Shown in pieces: positions 8,016 to 15,919 of a stretch of 64,000 bases of DNA. The DNA lies in contig NZ_CP196351.1 of the NCBI RefSeq assembly GCF_051668705.1, forward strand, positions 186,001 through 250,000. The letters are read 5' to 3'. The first letter of the stretch is position 1, and each line of letters opens with the position of its first letter. Under the pieces are notes generated by a model that saw only the letters and a list, made by a program, of their open reading frames with translations, ran no database searches and had not been told where the DNA came from. The stretch comes from Alterisphingorhabdus sp051668705 (lineage in GTDB: Bacteria > Pseudomonadota > Alphaproteobacteria > Sphingomonadales > Sphingomonadaceae). The translations under genes were made by a program, and so were the position numbers.

Positions 8016-8096
8016 TCATTTTTTGACTACTGAAACCATGAGCATACCAAATAGTATGATGACGCTAAGCAGGCCGCAAAACTCAAGAATATTCAT
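8016..8096 (-). CDS. Putative 26-residue membrane peptide
   Basis: A 26-codon ORF, too short for usual gene finders. It has a good Shine-Dalgarno (AAAGGA, seven bases before ATG), a short polar N-terminus, one continuous hydrophobic span (about residues 3-24: ILEFCGLLSVIILFGMLMV) and a Lys-Lys end, the layout of a single-pass small membrane protein. The stop overlaps a 6-bp hairpin (TAGTCA, T5 loop, TGACTA, 8013-8029). A stable hairpin precedes the ribosome binding site. No homologue is known to me; it could be a regulatory peptide, a toxin-like peptide or chance. Evidence is RBS plus composition only. Confidence 0.45.
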   Translation of the reverse strand: MNILEFCGLLSVIILFGMLMVSVVKK

Positions 8097-8120
8097 AATA
8101 TAATCCTTTGATTTTTGATG

Positions 8121-8154
8121 TTTCCAAACACCCAATCTGAATATTGGTTGGAAA
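8121..8154 (-). other. Leader hairpin of the 26-codon ORF
   Basis: Two stacked stems, TTTCCAA/TTGGAAA (8121-8127 with 8148-8154) and CCAAT/ATTGG (8132-8136 with 8143-8147), form a 12-bp hairpin with a 4-nt bulge and a 6-nt loop. It ends 25 nt upstream of the ORF's ATG, so it would lie in the mRNA leader. Confidence 0.5.
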
Positions 8155-8192
8155 TATTTAGCATCGTGTTTGGCTGGCTGCTACAAGTCACC

Positions 8193-8215
8193 ATTGTCAG
8201 ACATAGACTGACAAT
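8193..8215 (-). terminator. Hairpin downstream of the acyltransferase gene
   Basis: A perfect 8-bp inverted repeat ATTGTCAG/CTGACAAT with a 7-nt loop, starting 16 bp after the stop of the gene at 8231-9385. There is no T-run behind it, so it may be a transcript-end hairpin or a processing site rather than a true intrinsic terminator. Confidence 0.4.
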
Positions 8216-8230
8216 AGCAATTCTTAAGAT

Positions 8231-9385
8231 CTAATCAGATTTCCCTTTGCGAAAAGGGGCCATTGCGCCCAAAAATTCCTGATCTTGCGCAACGGCTTGC
8301 CGTTCTTGTTCAAGAAAGTCTGCCACCGCGCTATGAAAGCCGCGATCTGGCAAATAATGGGCTGACCAAGTGGTGACAGGCGCATATCCCCGCGCCAATT
8401 TGTGCCCGCCTTGTGCGCCTGCTTCTACGCGTGACAGGCCGTGTTCAATGGCAATATCGATTGCCTGATAATAGCATAATTCAAAATGCAGACAGTCTAT
8501 ATGGCGCGAACAGCCCCAATAGCGGCCATATAGTGCATCTGGTCCCAGAAAGTTCAAAGCGCCGGCCACTGGCTCTCCGTCCTGATAGGCCAGCACCAGC
8601 ACAATCTTGTCAGCCATGGTCTGCCCCATCAGGCTAAAGGCCTCACGCGTCAGATAGGGGCGCCCATATTTGCGCATCCCGGTGTCCTGATAAAATATCC
8701 AAAAAGCATCCCAATGCGCCTCTGTAATATCCGCGCCCGATAGCCGTATAATATCAACATCGGCCTGTGCGCGTGCGCGCTCTTTGCGCACGGCTTTGCG
8801 TTTGCGAGAGACAAATGTGGCGAGGAAATCATCGAAATCTCGGTAATTCTGATTTGACCAGTGAAATTGCGTATCGCTGCGCATCAACCATCCGGCCTCA
8901 TCAAAGATTCTGCGCTCTGCATCATTCAAAAATGTCGCATGGGCAGAGGAGAAACCATTTTGGGACGTGAAATTCTGCACACCGGCAATAAGCGGCATAT
9001 ACCATTTGTCACTAGCGCAAAGCAGCCGCGGGCCGGTTGCTGGTGTGAAGGGCGATGTAATCTGGACCTTGGGGTAATATTGCCCACCGGCATTTTCAAA
9101 AGCATGGGCCCAGCTATGGTCAAAAACATATTCGCCCTGACTATGCCCTTTTAAATAGCTTGGCATAGCTGCGGCAAGTTGGCCATCAGCATCATGGATG
9201 GTCAGATAGGCCGGTTGCCAACCTGTGCCGGGGCCAACACTGGTGGACTCTTCCAGCGCGGACAAAAATGCGGCGCTGGTAAAAGGGTTGTCACCGCAAG
9301 CGTGATTGAGCCGATCCCAGGCATCATGATCCAGATCGCCAAAACTGCTGACAATGGCGGCGTGAATGACGTCACTCTGGCTCAT
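8231..9385 (-). CDS. GNAT-family acyltransferase, DUF482/FemAB-like (COG3146)
   Basis: A 384-residue protein of the DUF482 group, which has a GNAT fold related to the FemABX aminoacyltransferases. Recognisable parts are NPFTSAAFLSALEES near the N-terminus, the central FHWSNQNYRDFDDFLATF followed by a basic RKRKAVRKERARA helix, and the C-terminal core with LGPDALYGRYWGC, LHFELCYYQAIDIAIEHG and VEAGAQGGHKLARGY. Biochemical role is not established for the family; peptidoglycan or peptide acylation has been suggested by similarity. Last gene of a four-gene operon, 16 bp behind ridA, with a hairpin after its stop. Confidence 0.85.
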   Translation of the reverse strand: MSQSDVIHAAIVSSFGDLDHDAWDRLNHACGDNPFTSAAFLSALEESTSVGPGTGWQPAYLTIHDADGQLAAAMPSYLKGHSQGEYVFDHSWAHAFENAGGQYYPKVQITSPFTPATGPRLLCASDKWYMPLIAGVQNFTSQNGFSSAHATFLNDAERRIFDEAGWLMRSDTQFHWSNQNYRDFDDFLATFVSRKRKAVRKERARAQADVDIIRLSGADITEAHWDAFWIFYQDTGMRKYGRPYLTREAFSLMGQTMADKIVLVLAYQDGEPVAGALNFLGPDALYGRYWGCSRHIDCLHFELCYYQAIDIAIEHGLSRVEAGAQGGHKLARGYAPVTTWSAHYLPDRGFHSAVADFLEQERQAVAQDQEFLGAMAPFRKGKSD

Positions 9386-9401
9386 GGATGGCTATAAAGG
9401 C

Positions 9402-9869
9402 TCAGGCGCTAATGGCGATAATGGCGTCTACTTCTACAGAGGCATCGAGCGGCAAGACAGGAACGCCCACAGCGCTGCGTGCATGTTCGCCTTTTTCACC
9501 AAAGACTTTCTGCATCAGGTCCGACGTGCCATTAACGACTTTTGGCTGGTCAGTGAAGTCGGCGGTAGAGGCTACAAATCCGCCCAGCTTGACGACTTTT
9601 TCAACTCTGTCCAGATCGCCATCAAGGGCGGCCTTCATTTGCGCGATCAAGCCAATGCCGCAATAATAGGCTGCGTTAAAACCAGCGGTTACATCCAGAC
9701 GGTCGCCCAGCTTTCCGGTTATCAATGTGCCATCCGCAAAGGGCAGCTGGCCGGAAATATAGAGCAGTCCGCCAGTAATGACATAGGGCTTATAAGATGC
9801 AACGGCTGCGGCTGGCTCTGGCAGAGTGATGCCCAATTCTTTCAGGCGTGCGTCAATCAATCCGGTCAT
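9402..9869 (-). CDS. RidA-family protein (YjgF/YER057c/UK114)
   Basis: A 155-residue protein of the RidA superfamily, whose founding members hydrolyse reactive enamines/imines formed by PLP enzymes. The segments YISGQLPFADG, GFNAAYYCGIGLIAQMKAALDG, VEKVVKLGGFVAS and ARSAVGVPVLPLDASVEVDAIIAI fit the longer chorismate-mutase-like subgroup rather than E. coli RidA itself; the catalytic Arg of true imine deaminases is replaced, since the canonical R-x-A region reads ARSAVGV and the enzymatic role is therefore open. Its start region carries a perfect 17-bp tandem duplication that doubles ribosome binding site and ATG. It lies between the HAD and acyltransferase genes in one operon. Confidence 0.85.
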   Translation of the reverse strand: MTGLIDARLKELGITLPEPAAAVASYKPYVITGGLLYISGQLPFADGTLITGKLGDRLDVTAGFNAAYYCGIGLIAQMKAALDGDLDRVEKVVKLGGFVASTADFTDQPKVVNGTSDLMQKVFGEKGEHARSAVGVPVLPLDASVEVDAIIAISA

Positions 9870-9886
9870 AATGTATCCTTTATCAT
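9866..9886 (-). CDS. Six-codon upstream minigene coupled to ridA
   Basis: The outer copy of the duplicated start site gives ATG-ATA-AAG-GAT-ACA-TTA-TGA, encoding MIKDTL. It has its own AAAGGA site (seven bases before ATG), and its stop TGA overlaps the ridA ATG as ATGA. Ribosomes ending here could restart directly on ridA. Whether it is translated is inference. Confidence 0.45.
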   Translation of the reverse strand: MIKDTL

Positions 9887-9900
9887 AATGTATCCTTTAT
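9867..9900 (-). repeat. Perfect 17-bp tandem repeat at the ridA start
   Basis: CATAATGTATCCTTTAT occurs twice in direct tandem (9867-9883 and 9884-9900) with no mismatch. On the minus strand each unit contains an AAAGGA Shine-Dalgarno and an ATG. Because 17 is not a multiple of three, the two ATGs are in different frames. Confidence 0.95.
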
Positions 9901-9922
9901 AAAATGGCTCCGCTATAGCGGC

Positions 9923-10579
9923 TCAGGCAGCAGCTTTTTGCGGGGGAGAGGCAGGCTCTCCTTGGGAAAAGCGTTCCAATATCCATGGCAGCGCAGCGTC
10001 CCATTGGTCAATACGGGCATGGGCATTGCCTGCCTCATGCGCGCAGCCAAAATGCGGCGCTACTTCAGGTTCGCCGATCATATGCAAACGCCATGTATCC
10101 GGCACAATCTCGCCAACCGATCCGTGATGCTGTGGCAGATCATCAATGAACAGACTGACACTTGGCTGATATTCCTCGACAATGCGTTTCAGTGCTTCGC
10201 CCTTTGGCCCCTGATTGGTGTAAACAGGTTGGGCAATACCGAAATTGGCCAATTGCTCGGCCCGCGCATCACGGCGATGGTCCATCAAATTGGTCAAAAT
10301 GGCCACATCGGCAACTTTGCCAATTTCCGTTATGGCGGTGACAGCGCCAGCAATGGGGTGCTGCCTGTGCATTTCGGTGTCGAAAAAGCCGCCCAACAAT
10401 TCCCAAATGCGTTCTGGCGCAACAGGCTCCGACGTTTTGCGGTCAGTCAATGCATTGGCAAAATCGCGGCCCTTCATCGAAAATTCGATATCATGCGCTT
10501 CATTGAGCCACTCGCTGAACGGCACCACCATATGTAGCAGCACTTCATCACAATCAGTAATCAGCAGGGGTTTGGTCAT
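9923..10579 (-). CDS. HAD-superfamily hydrolase
   Basis: A 218-residue haloacid-dehalogenase-like phosphatase. HAD motif I is ITDCDEVLL with the nucleophile Asp9 and general acid Asp11, motif II is AILTN, the Lys of motif III is in QGPKGEAL, and motif IV is LFIDDLP. A helical cap sits between motifs I and II. Substrate not evident. It starts 9 bp after the DUF3572 gene and is followed, after 53 bp, by ridA, so the four genes are probably co-transcribed. Confidence 0.85.
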   Translation of the reverse strand: MTKPLLITDCDEVLLHMVVPFSEWLNEAHDIEFSMKGRDFANALTDRKTSEPVAPERIWELLGGFFDTEMHRQHPIAGAVTAITEIGKVADVAILTNLMDHRRDARAEQLANFGIAQPVYTNQGPKGEALKRIVEEYQPSVSLFIDDLPQHHGSVGEIVPDTWRLHMIGEPEVAPHFGCAHEAGNAHARIDQWDAALPWILERFSQGEPASPPQKAAA

Positions 10580-10588
10580 AAGGCTCGT

Positions 10589-10885
10589 TTATCCGTCCAG
10601 TTCATATATTGCGCGCGCCAGATATTCCGGCGGAATGTTAAGATCGTCCGATGCGGCCAGCACATCAGGTTCATGCGATGCCAGCCAGCCCATCACTGCC
10701 GACAACACTTCGGGTGATCCGGCCCGTTCGCGCAGATCATCAACCGAAAGGCCTGTCATGTCCAATAGTCTTTGGCTGCGATTATCATCACCAATCACCC
10801 AGGCCAGAACCTGCAAGGCAATGACATCGGCAGAGCTATATTCCTTTTGCCTGTGTGATTGCTGTTTTTGGAAAGGGTCGGCCAT
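10589..10885 (-). CDS. DUF3572 family protein
   Basis: A 98-residue protein recognised by the patterns DVIALQVLAWVIGD, LLDMTGLSVDDLRERAG, LSAVMGWLASHEPDVLAA and IPPEYLARAIYEL, which define DUF3572, a small helical alphaproteobacterial family of unknown function. It has no signal peptide or membrane segment. First gene of the operon with the HAD, RidA and acyltransferase genes; it diverges from divK. In other alphaproteobacteria this family is also found beside divK, so the neighbourhood is conserved, although a shared function has not been shown to my knowledge. Confidence 0.88.
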   Translation of the reverse strand: MADPFQKQQSHRQKEYSSADVIALQVLAWVIGDDNRSQRLLDMTGLSVDDLRERAGSPEVLSAVMGWLASHEPDVLAASDDLNIPPEYLARAIYELDG

Positions 10886-11102
10886 ATTTTGGCAGTGCTC
10901 ACTTGATGTTTGCCTATCGCCAGCGCATTGATGGCTGGCAATTCGGGTTGGTTAGGACTAGCTACAGACAAGATATCATGTGTGGTTGGCCAATCATGTT
11001 TCAAGTGGCATGATCGCGCTATTGCAGCAAGTGATAGTTGCAATGGCTCTGGCTAAAGCCACACAGCACAGTGAACTCTGAGCATAAATTTAGGACGAAA
11101 AA

Positions 11103-11465
11103 ATGGCAAAACGCATCTTGGTGGTCGAAGATAATGATTTGAACCGCAAATTATTCTGCGATCTGTTGCGCGCGCATGGCTATAGCGTGGAGCCAGTGTC
11201 AGATGGCCGCGAAGTGCTGGACAAAGCGCGTGAGTTTATTCCCAATCTGATGATCATGGATATTCAGCTGCCGCATATTAGCGGGCTGGAACTGATCGAA
11301 GCGATTAAGGCGGATAAGACCCTGAAAACTATTCCCGTGCTGGCCGTGACTGCTTATGCCGGCACCGGCGACGAACAACGCATCCGCGCCGCCGGAGCAG
11401 AGGGCTATATCTCCAAACCCGTCAGCATCGGCCCCTTTGTTGAGGCCGTAAATAAGCTGATTTAG
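11103..11465 (+). CDS. divK: Single-domain response regulator DivK
   Basis: A 120-residue receiver domain with no output domain. The phosphoacceptor is Asp53 in LMIMDIQLP, the acidic pocket is in VVEDND (residues 8-11), the switch Thr is Thr83 in VTAYAGTGDE, and the conserved Lys is Lys105 in YISKPV. In Caulobacter, DivK controls the CckA-CtrA phosphorelay through DivL and is itself set by the kinases PleC and DivJ. The start is supported by AGGA nine bases upstream. Identification as DivK rather than another stand-alone CheY-like protein rests on the close match of IQLPHISGLELI and ISKPVSI; pleD, often next to it, is not present. Confidence 0.9.
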   Translation: MAKRILVVEDNDLNRKLFCDLLRAHGYSVEPVSDGREVLDKAREFIPNLMIMDIQLPHISGLELIEAIKADKTLKTIPVLAVTAYAGTGDEQRIRAAGAEGYISKPVSIGPFVEAVNKLI

Positions 11466-11514
11466 GCGGAATATCTTCTATTTCTTGCGCTCATACATAC
11501 GCAAAATAATAAGC

Positions 11515-11664
11515 CTAACTGTCATCAGAGATAATACCGTCAAGGTTTGTATTTAAACTAAGCTCAACCTGATCAACATTTTTGTTCAGTTTAACCAAAA
11601 CAGGAGTGCTCCATGATTTGAGATCATGATTGTTAGAATTTGGTGTTTGGTTATTGATATGCAT
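11515..11664 (-). CDS. Small 49-residue ORF with a RiPP-leader-like W-x-x-P-x-L motif
   Basis: This ORF has a good ribosome binding site (GAGAGGG, seven bases before ATG). The peptide begins with an Asn-rich polar stretch, then KSWSTPVLVKLNKNVDQVE, and ends in a Gly-containing acidic tail (LDGIISDDS). The W-S-T-P-V-L-V-K-L segment resembles the Y/W-x-x-P-x-L motif bound by RRE/PqqD-like domains in leader peptides of lasso-type RiPPs; small orphan proteins with such a segment are common in sphingomonads. No maturation enzymes lie in the window, so the role is open. It sits 251 bp downstream of ftsK on the same strand and converges with divK. Confidence 0.55.
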   Translation of the reverse strand: MHINNQTPNSNNHDLKSWSTPVLVKLNKNVDQVELSLNTNLDGIISDDS

Positions 11665-11703
11665 TTTTGCACCCTCTCAAAGAATGTATAGATACTTTAC
11701 AGG

Positions 11704-11731
11704 CAGATACAGCTATTCAATAGACAGTCAA
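11704..11731 (-). promoter_or_regulatory. Possible promoter of the 49-codon ORF
   Basis: On the minus strand TTGACT (11726-11731) is followed after 16 bp by TATCTG (11704-11709), 40 bp upstream of the ORF start. The -35 match is good and the -10 match weak. Confidence 0.3.
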
Positions 11732-11763
11732 TATAGTTGATCCGGAAAATGTGGCGAATATGA

Positions 11764-11886
11764 TGGCACAGCACCATTTATCATCACAGCGCGCGCGACG
11801 CTTTTAGCTGGCTCTATGGCATAAAGCCTTTCCCTTATGGCGAAACGCCTTGGTATTTAAAAGAAGACGCAGAACCCAGCGAGTAG
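11764..11886 (+). pseudogene. Possible remnant of a protein-coding 3' end
   Basis: A frame opened by an upstream stop (11761) reads to a stop at 11884-11886 and ends in LYGIKPFPYGETPWYLKE plus an acidic tail (DAEPSE). The composition (aromatic, Pro and Gly rich, no obvious bias artefact) looks like real protein, yet there is no ATG and no ribosome binding site. It could be the surviving C-terminus of a lost gene or a short gene with a rare start. I do not recognise the family. The stop is 29 bp from the ftsK stop, in convergent orientation. Confidence 0.3.
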
Positions 11887-11915
11887 TGGGTTCGGCCACA
11901 TTGCCCCATCAAGCC

Positions 11916-14288
11916 CTATAAAGGATTGCCATCCCTATCGCGGAAGACTTCGCGGCGGCCGACATGGTCGGGGGCGCTGACAAGGCCGTCCTCTTCCATC
12001 TGCTCAATCAAGCGGGCGGCTGTATTATAGCCGACGCGCAATTGGCGTTGCAGCCAGCTGGTTGATGCTTTCTGGCTTTCAAACACCATCTGGCAGGCGC
12101 GGCGATAGCGTTCATTTTCCGGATTATCGTCAATCGTTGCGCCATCTAGTGCAAAGCCGCCATCAGCGGGTTCTTCAGTAACAGACTGAACATAATCGGG
12201 CTGGCCCTGCGCGCGCCAATGGTCGGCGACGCGGCGTACTTCATCATCAGACACAAAGGGGCCATGCACGCGGCTAAGCTGTTTGCCGCCGGGCATGTAG
12301 AGCATATCGCCTTTGCCCAGCAGCTGCTCCGCGCCCTGTTCACCCAATATGGTTCGACTGTCGATTTTTGAGGTGACGTGAAAGCTGATCCGCGTTGGCA
12401 GGTTCGCCTTGATAACGCCAGTGATAACGTCAACCGATGGCCGCTGTGTCGCCATAATAAGGTGGATGCCCGCAGCCCGCGCTTTTTGCGCCAATCGCTG
12501 GATCAGGAATTCCACCTCTTTGCCCGCTGTCATCATCAGATCGGCCAGCTCGTCAACAATTACCACAATTTGCGGCAATGGCTCAAAGTCCAGCTGCTCT
12601 TCCTCAAAAATAGGTTGGCCGCTATCAGGGTCAAAGCCGGTTTGCACCTTACGGCCTAATGGCTTGCCCTTGGCTTTGGCGATCTTCACTTTCTCATTAA
12701 AATTGGCCAGATTGCGCACCGATATAGATGACATCATGCGATAGCGCTCTTCCATCTGCTCCACCGCCCATTTCAGCGCGCGCACGGCCTTGGCCGGTTC
12801 GGTCACTACGGGGGAGAGCAGGTGGGGAATATCATCATAGCTGGAAAGTTCCAGCATTTTGGGGTCGATCATGATCATCCGGCACTGGTCAGGTGTTAGA
12901 CGATAGAGCAGCGACAGGATCATGCAGTTCAGGCCGACGGACTTACCCGAGCCTGTGGTGCCTGCTACCAGCAAGTGCGGCATGGGGGACAGATCGGCAA
13001 TAACCGGGTCGCCGCTGATATTTTTGCCCAATATGATAGGCAATTGGCCGCGATTATCCGCAAAATGATGGCTGGCCACCATTTCATGCAGCACAACCAT
13101 ATCGCGCTGTTGGTTCGGCAGCTCGATGCCAATGACATTGCGGCCGGGAATAACCGCGATACGCGCGGAAAGTGACGACATATTGCGAGCAATATCATCG
13201 GCCAGCTGAATAACGCGGCTGGCTTTGATCCCGGGCGCTGGCTCCAGCTCATACATGGTGACCACAGGGCCAGGGCGCACAGCGGTTATATGGCCCTTAA
13301 CATGAAAATCATCGAGCACATTTTCCAGCAAGCGCGCATTGCGTTCCAATGCCAGTTTGTCGAGCTTTGGCCCAGTGGGCGCTTCGGTCTGGTCCAGCAG
13401 ATCGAGTGACGGCAGATCATAATCGCCAAAGAAATCGCCCTGACGGCTGGTCGGGCCAAGCTGCGCCTTGCGCGGCGGCAAAGATGGCTCAGTAATTTCC
13501 GGTGGAGCGCGGCGTTCTTGCTTCTCTGACGCATCGCGCGGTTTGACCTGCTTGTCGGTAACATCGCCAATATCGGTTGCGATGACATCATCATCGCTAT
13601 GGCGGGACCATGGCAGTGTGATGCCGGTTAAGAAACTAGGCAGAGCGACGGCAAATTTTGGCTGTGGCGGGGTGAAGAGCGAGCGTTCAATGCGCAAAGC
13701 CTTCCAGACCATCCACAAACCGATAATGAGCGCTAGCGCAGACAGACCAATCATTACCCAGATTTGCAAATTCTCTGGCACTTGAGATTGCACCGCGCCA
13801 ATGCCTTTATTGGCTAAAATGCCGGTAAGTCCGCCCCATTGTGCGGGCAGACCGCCTGCGCGCCCTTCAAAAACCGTGCCGATAAATGCCGCAAGAAGCA
13901 GCAAGCCGCCGCCCATCAATATGGTGTCACGCAGCCTTATCTTGTTATCGCCACCATCCCATAAGCGCCGCGCAGTGACATAGATAAAGGGCAGGAGCAA
14001 AACCGCAATCGGACCGATAAGATAGAGTGATCGATCGGAAACCCATGCTCCGGGCCGCCCCATCCAATTGCTGACAAGGCCGCCTGCTGCTGTGCTGGGT
14101 GATGGATCGGATAATTCATGGCTCATCAACGCCAGTGCGAAGAACACGATGAAGACAAGCAACAGGCCAGCGACAATAAGCTCTAGGCTGCGGCCCAGAC
14201 TTTCGCGCATGATAGCGCGCCAATCACCCGCTTTTGCTGATCGGGATTTGCTGCCTGTCCCACTTTTTGTCATCGCCCTGCTCGCCAT
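11916..14288 (-). CDS. ftsK: DNA translocase FtsK
   Basis: A 790-residue septal DNA pump that segregates chromosome ends during division. Four hydrophobic segments fill about the first 200 residues, followed by a fairly short acidic/Pro linker, the alpha/beta motor with Walker A GTTGSGKS (444-451) and the Walker B region QIVVIVDELADLMM, and the C-terminal winged-helix gamma domain (SWLQRQLRVGYNTAARLIEQME) that reads KOPS sites. The frame is open to 14378, but the ATG at 14288 has a GGAG site six bases upstream and gives the usual N-terminus. The gene diverges from ubiH. Confidence 0.95.
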   Translation of the reverse strand: MASRAMTKSGTGSKSRSAKAGDWRAIMRESLGRSLELIVAGLLLVFIVFFALALMSHELSDPSPSTAAGGLVSNWMGRPGAWVSDRSLYLIGPIAVLLLPFIYVTARRLWDGGDNKIRLRDTILMGGGLLLLAAFIGTVFEGRAGGLPAQWGGLTGILANKGIGAVQSQVPENLQIWVMIGLSALALIIGLWMVWKALRIERSLFTPPQPKFAVALPSFLTGITLPWSRHSDDDVIATDIGDVTDKQVKPRDASEKQERRAPPEITEPSLPPRKAQLGPTSRQGDFFGDYDLPSLDLLDQTEAPTGPKLDKLALERNARLLENVLDDFHVKGHITAVRPGPVVTMYELEPAPGIKASRVIQLADDIARNMSSLSARIAVIPGRNVIGIELPNQQRDMVVLHEMVASHHFADNRGQLPIILGKNISGDPVIADLSPMPHLLVAGTTGSGKSVGLNCMILSLLYRLTPDQCRMIMIDPKMLELSSYDDIPHLLSPVVTEPAKAVRALKWAVEQMEERYRMMSSISVRNLANFNEKVKIAKAKGKPLGRKVQTGFDPDSGQPIFEEEQLDFEPLPQIVVIVDELADLMMTAGKEVEFLIQRLAQKARAAGIHLIMATQRPSVDVITGVIKANLPTRISFHVTSKIDSRTILGEQGAEQLLGKGDMLYMPGGKQLSRVHGPFVSDDEVRRVADHWRAQGQPDYVQSVTEEPADGGFALDGATIDDNPENERYRRACQMVFESQKASTSWLQRQLRVGYNTAARLIEQMEEDGLVSAPDHVGRREVFRDRDGNPL

Positions 14289-14471
14289 AAGGCACTCCGT
14301 ATTGTCCGGTTCGACTGCCCTTAGCGCGGCTGTCGCTGTGTTGCGGCCATAATGCACAGGCAGAGGACTCCGCGTCAAGAGTCGAAAATGTCACGTTTTC
14401 TGCGGCTTGAATCATCTGGTGAGCGACACCAATTCTTTGCATAGACAATCATATCGCGATAAAGGCAGCTA

Positions 14472-15770
14472 ATGGCAGCAAAAAACCCCCCGCAAAGCGC
14501 AATTAGCAGCGATGTTATTGTTTCAGGAGCAGGTCTTATAGGGCTTAGCATGGCGCTGGCATTGGCGCGTTCGGGTGTCTCTGTGCAGCTCGTTGACCGG
14601 CGCAGCCCTGATGCCATTGCTCAAAGAGAAAGTCAGCAAGAGGGCGGAGATATTCGCGCCACGGCCATTATCCGCTCCAGTTGGGAAATGTTCTGCGCTT
14701 TGGGGTTGGAAGATGTTCTGGCACCAAGTTCGCAGCCTATCAATGCAATTGAAGTGCGCGATAGAGTTGCTGGTAAACCACTGCGGTTTGCCGGTGAAGA
14801 TGGCGATGCTGAAGAGCCAGGCGCGATGGGGCAGATGGTGCCGAATGCTTTACTCGCCAGCGCTTTGTTTGATGCACTGGCCAGTCATGAACTTGTGACC
14901 GGGCATTTTGGTGCGGCCATTGCAGAACAGAGTGAAGATGCACATCGTCATAAAGTCAGATTGGACAATGGCACACAGATAGAGGCGTCATTATTGATCA
15001 TCGCCGAAGGACGCCAATCATCCAACCGCGATGCCAAAGGCTTTGTGCCAACACGTTGGCAATATGATCATCATGCGATTGTCGCGACCATCGGGCACAG
15101 CCTGCCGCATCACGGCGTAGCGCATGAGCTGTTCTTCGCTGATGGTCCATTGGCGATGCTGCCACTGCCCGACGCTGAGCCTGTAACAGGTGTTGCGAGT
15201 GACGGGCATGAACATCGCTCATCGCTTGTATGGTCTTTGCCTGCGGATAAGGCAGAAGGCTATGGCGCATTGTCGCCGCGAGGTTTCGCCGCAGAACTTG
15301 ACAAGATATTACAGCCATTATTTGGTGATATTTCCCCCATTGGCGAACGCGTCACATATCCTTTGTCATTCCATGTTGTGAACCACCCCGTGCGCGGGCG
15401 CAGTGTCGTCATTGGTGACGGTGCACATGCGCTGCATCCCATTGCCGGGCAAGGCTTTAACCTTGGGTTGCGGGATGTTGCCTGTCTGGCCGAAATTGTT
15501 GCAGAAAATGTACGCATGGGCCTTGATTGCGGCGATGCAGGGCAGTTGGAGCGATATAGCAATTGGCGTGATGGCGATGTCACCATGATGGCGGCAGCGA
15601 CGGATGGACTGACCCGTATCTTTGGGCTTTCCGGTAAAACCGCCAGCAAAATCCGTCAGGCCGGTATGGCCATGGTCGGCGGTGTGCCGGCACTGCGTAA
15701 TATAGTAGCCAGTGAAGCACGCGGTGAAGCAGGGCGTTTGCCGCGACTGTTACAGGGTTTAGAGGTTTAG
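14472..15770 (+). CDS. UbiH/UbiF/VisC-type FAD-dependent ubiquinone hydroxylase
   Basis: A 432-residue flavoprotein monooxygenase of ubiquinone biosynthesis. The FAD Rossmann motif is VIVSGAGLIGLSMALALARSG, and the second FAD motif VVIGDGAHALHPIAGQGFNLGLRD is the family signature. Between them lies the substrate-binding region with IRATAI, common to UbiH-type enzymes. Ring position specificity (C5, C6 or C1) cannot be decided by eye. The start has an AAAGG site six bases upstream. With the COQ9 gene at 22 kb it makes two ubiquinone-related genes in the window. Confidence 0.9.
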   Translation: MAAKNPPQSAISSDVIVSGAGLIGLSMALALARSGVSVQLVDRRSPDAIAQRESQQEGGDIRATAIIRSSWEMFCALGLEDVLAPSSQPINAIEVRDRVAGKPLRFAGEDGDAEEPGAMGQMVPNALLASALFDALASHELVTGHFGAAIAEQSEDAHRHKVRLDNGTQIEASLLIIAEGRQSSNRDAKGFVPTRWQYDHHAIVATIGHSLPHHGVAHELFFADGPLAMLPLPDAEPVTGVASDGHEHRSSLVWSLPADKAEGYGALSPRGFAAELDKILQPLFGDISPIGERVTYPLSFHVVNHPVRGRSVVIGDGAHALHPIAGQGFNLGLRDVACLAEIVAENVRMGLDCGDAGQLERYSNWRDGDVTMMAAATDGLTRIFGLSGKTASKIRQAGMAMVGGVPALRNIVASEARGEAGRLPRLLQGLEV

Positions 15771-15919
15771 GCCCAAGCCTAGGGATATTTCCGACCATGT
15801 CTCGGATCATATCCTTGAGCATAACCAATGCCAGACTTGCAACTTTCCACGCCATGGTGCAGGGCATAATGATTATGCGGCGTACACGCTCTCCCTCTTT
15901 CATCACCTGATATTCAACT

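Noticed and set aside
11462..11518. TTAGGC and GCCTAA as a divK terminator
   Set aside because: The arms are 45 bp apart with no supporting stem between them and no T-run; chance is likely.
13468..13785. Plus-strand ORFs inside ftsK
   Set aside because: Shadows of the FtsK linker coding region with no independent start signals.
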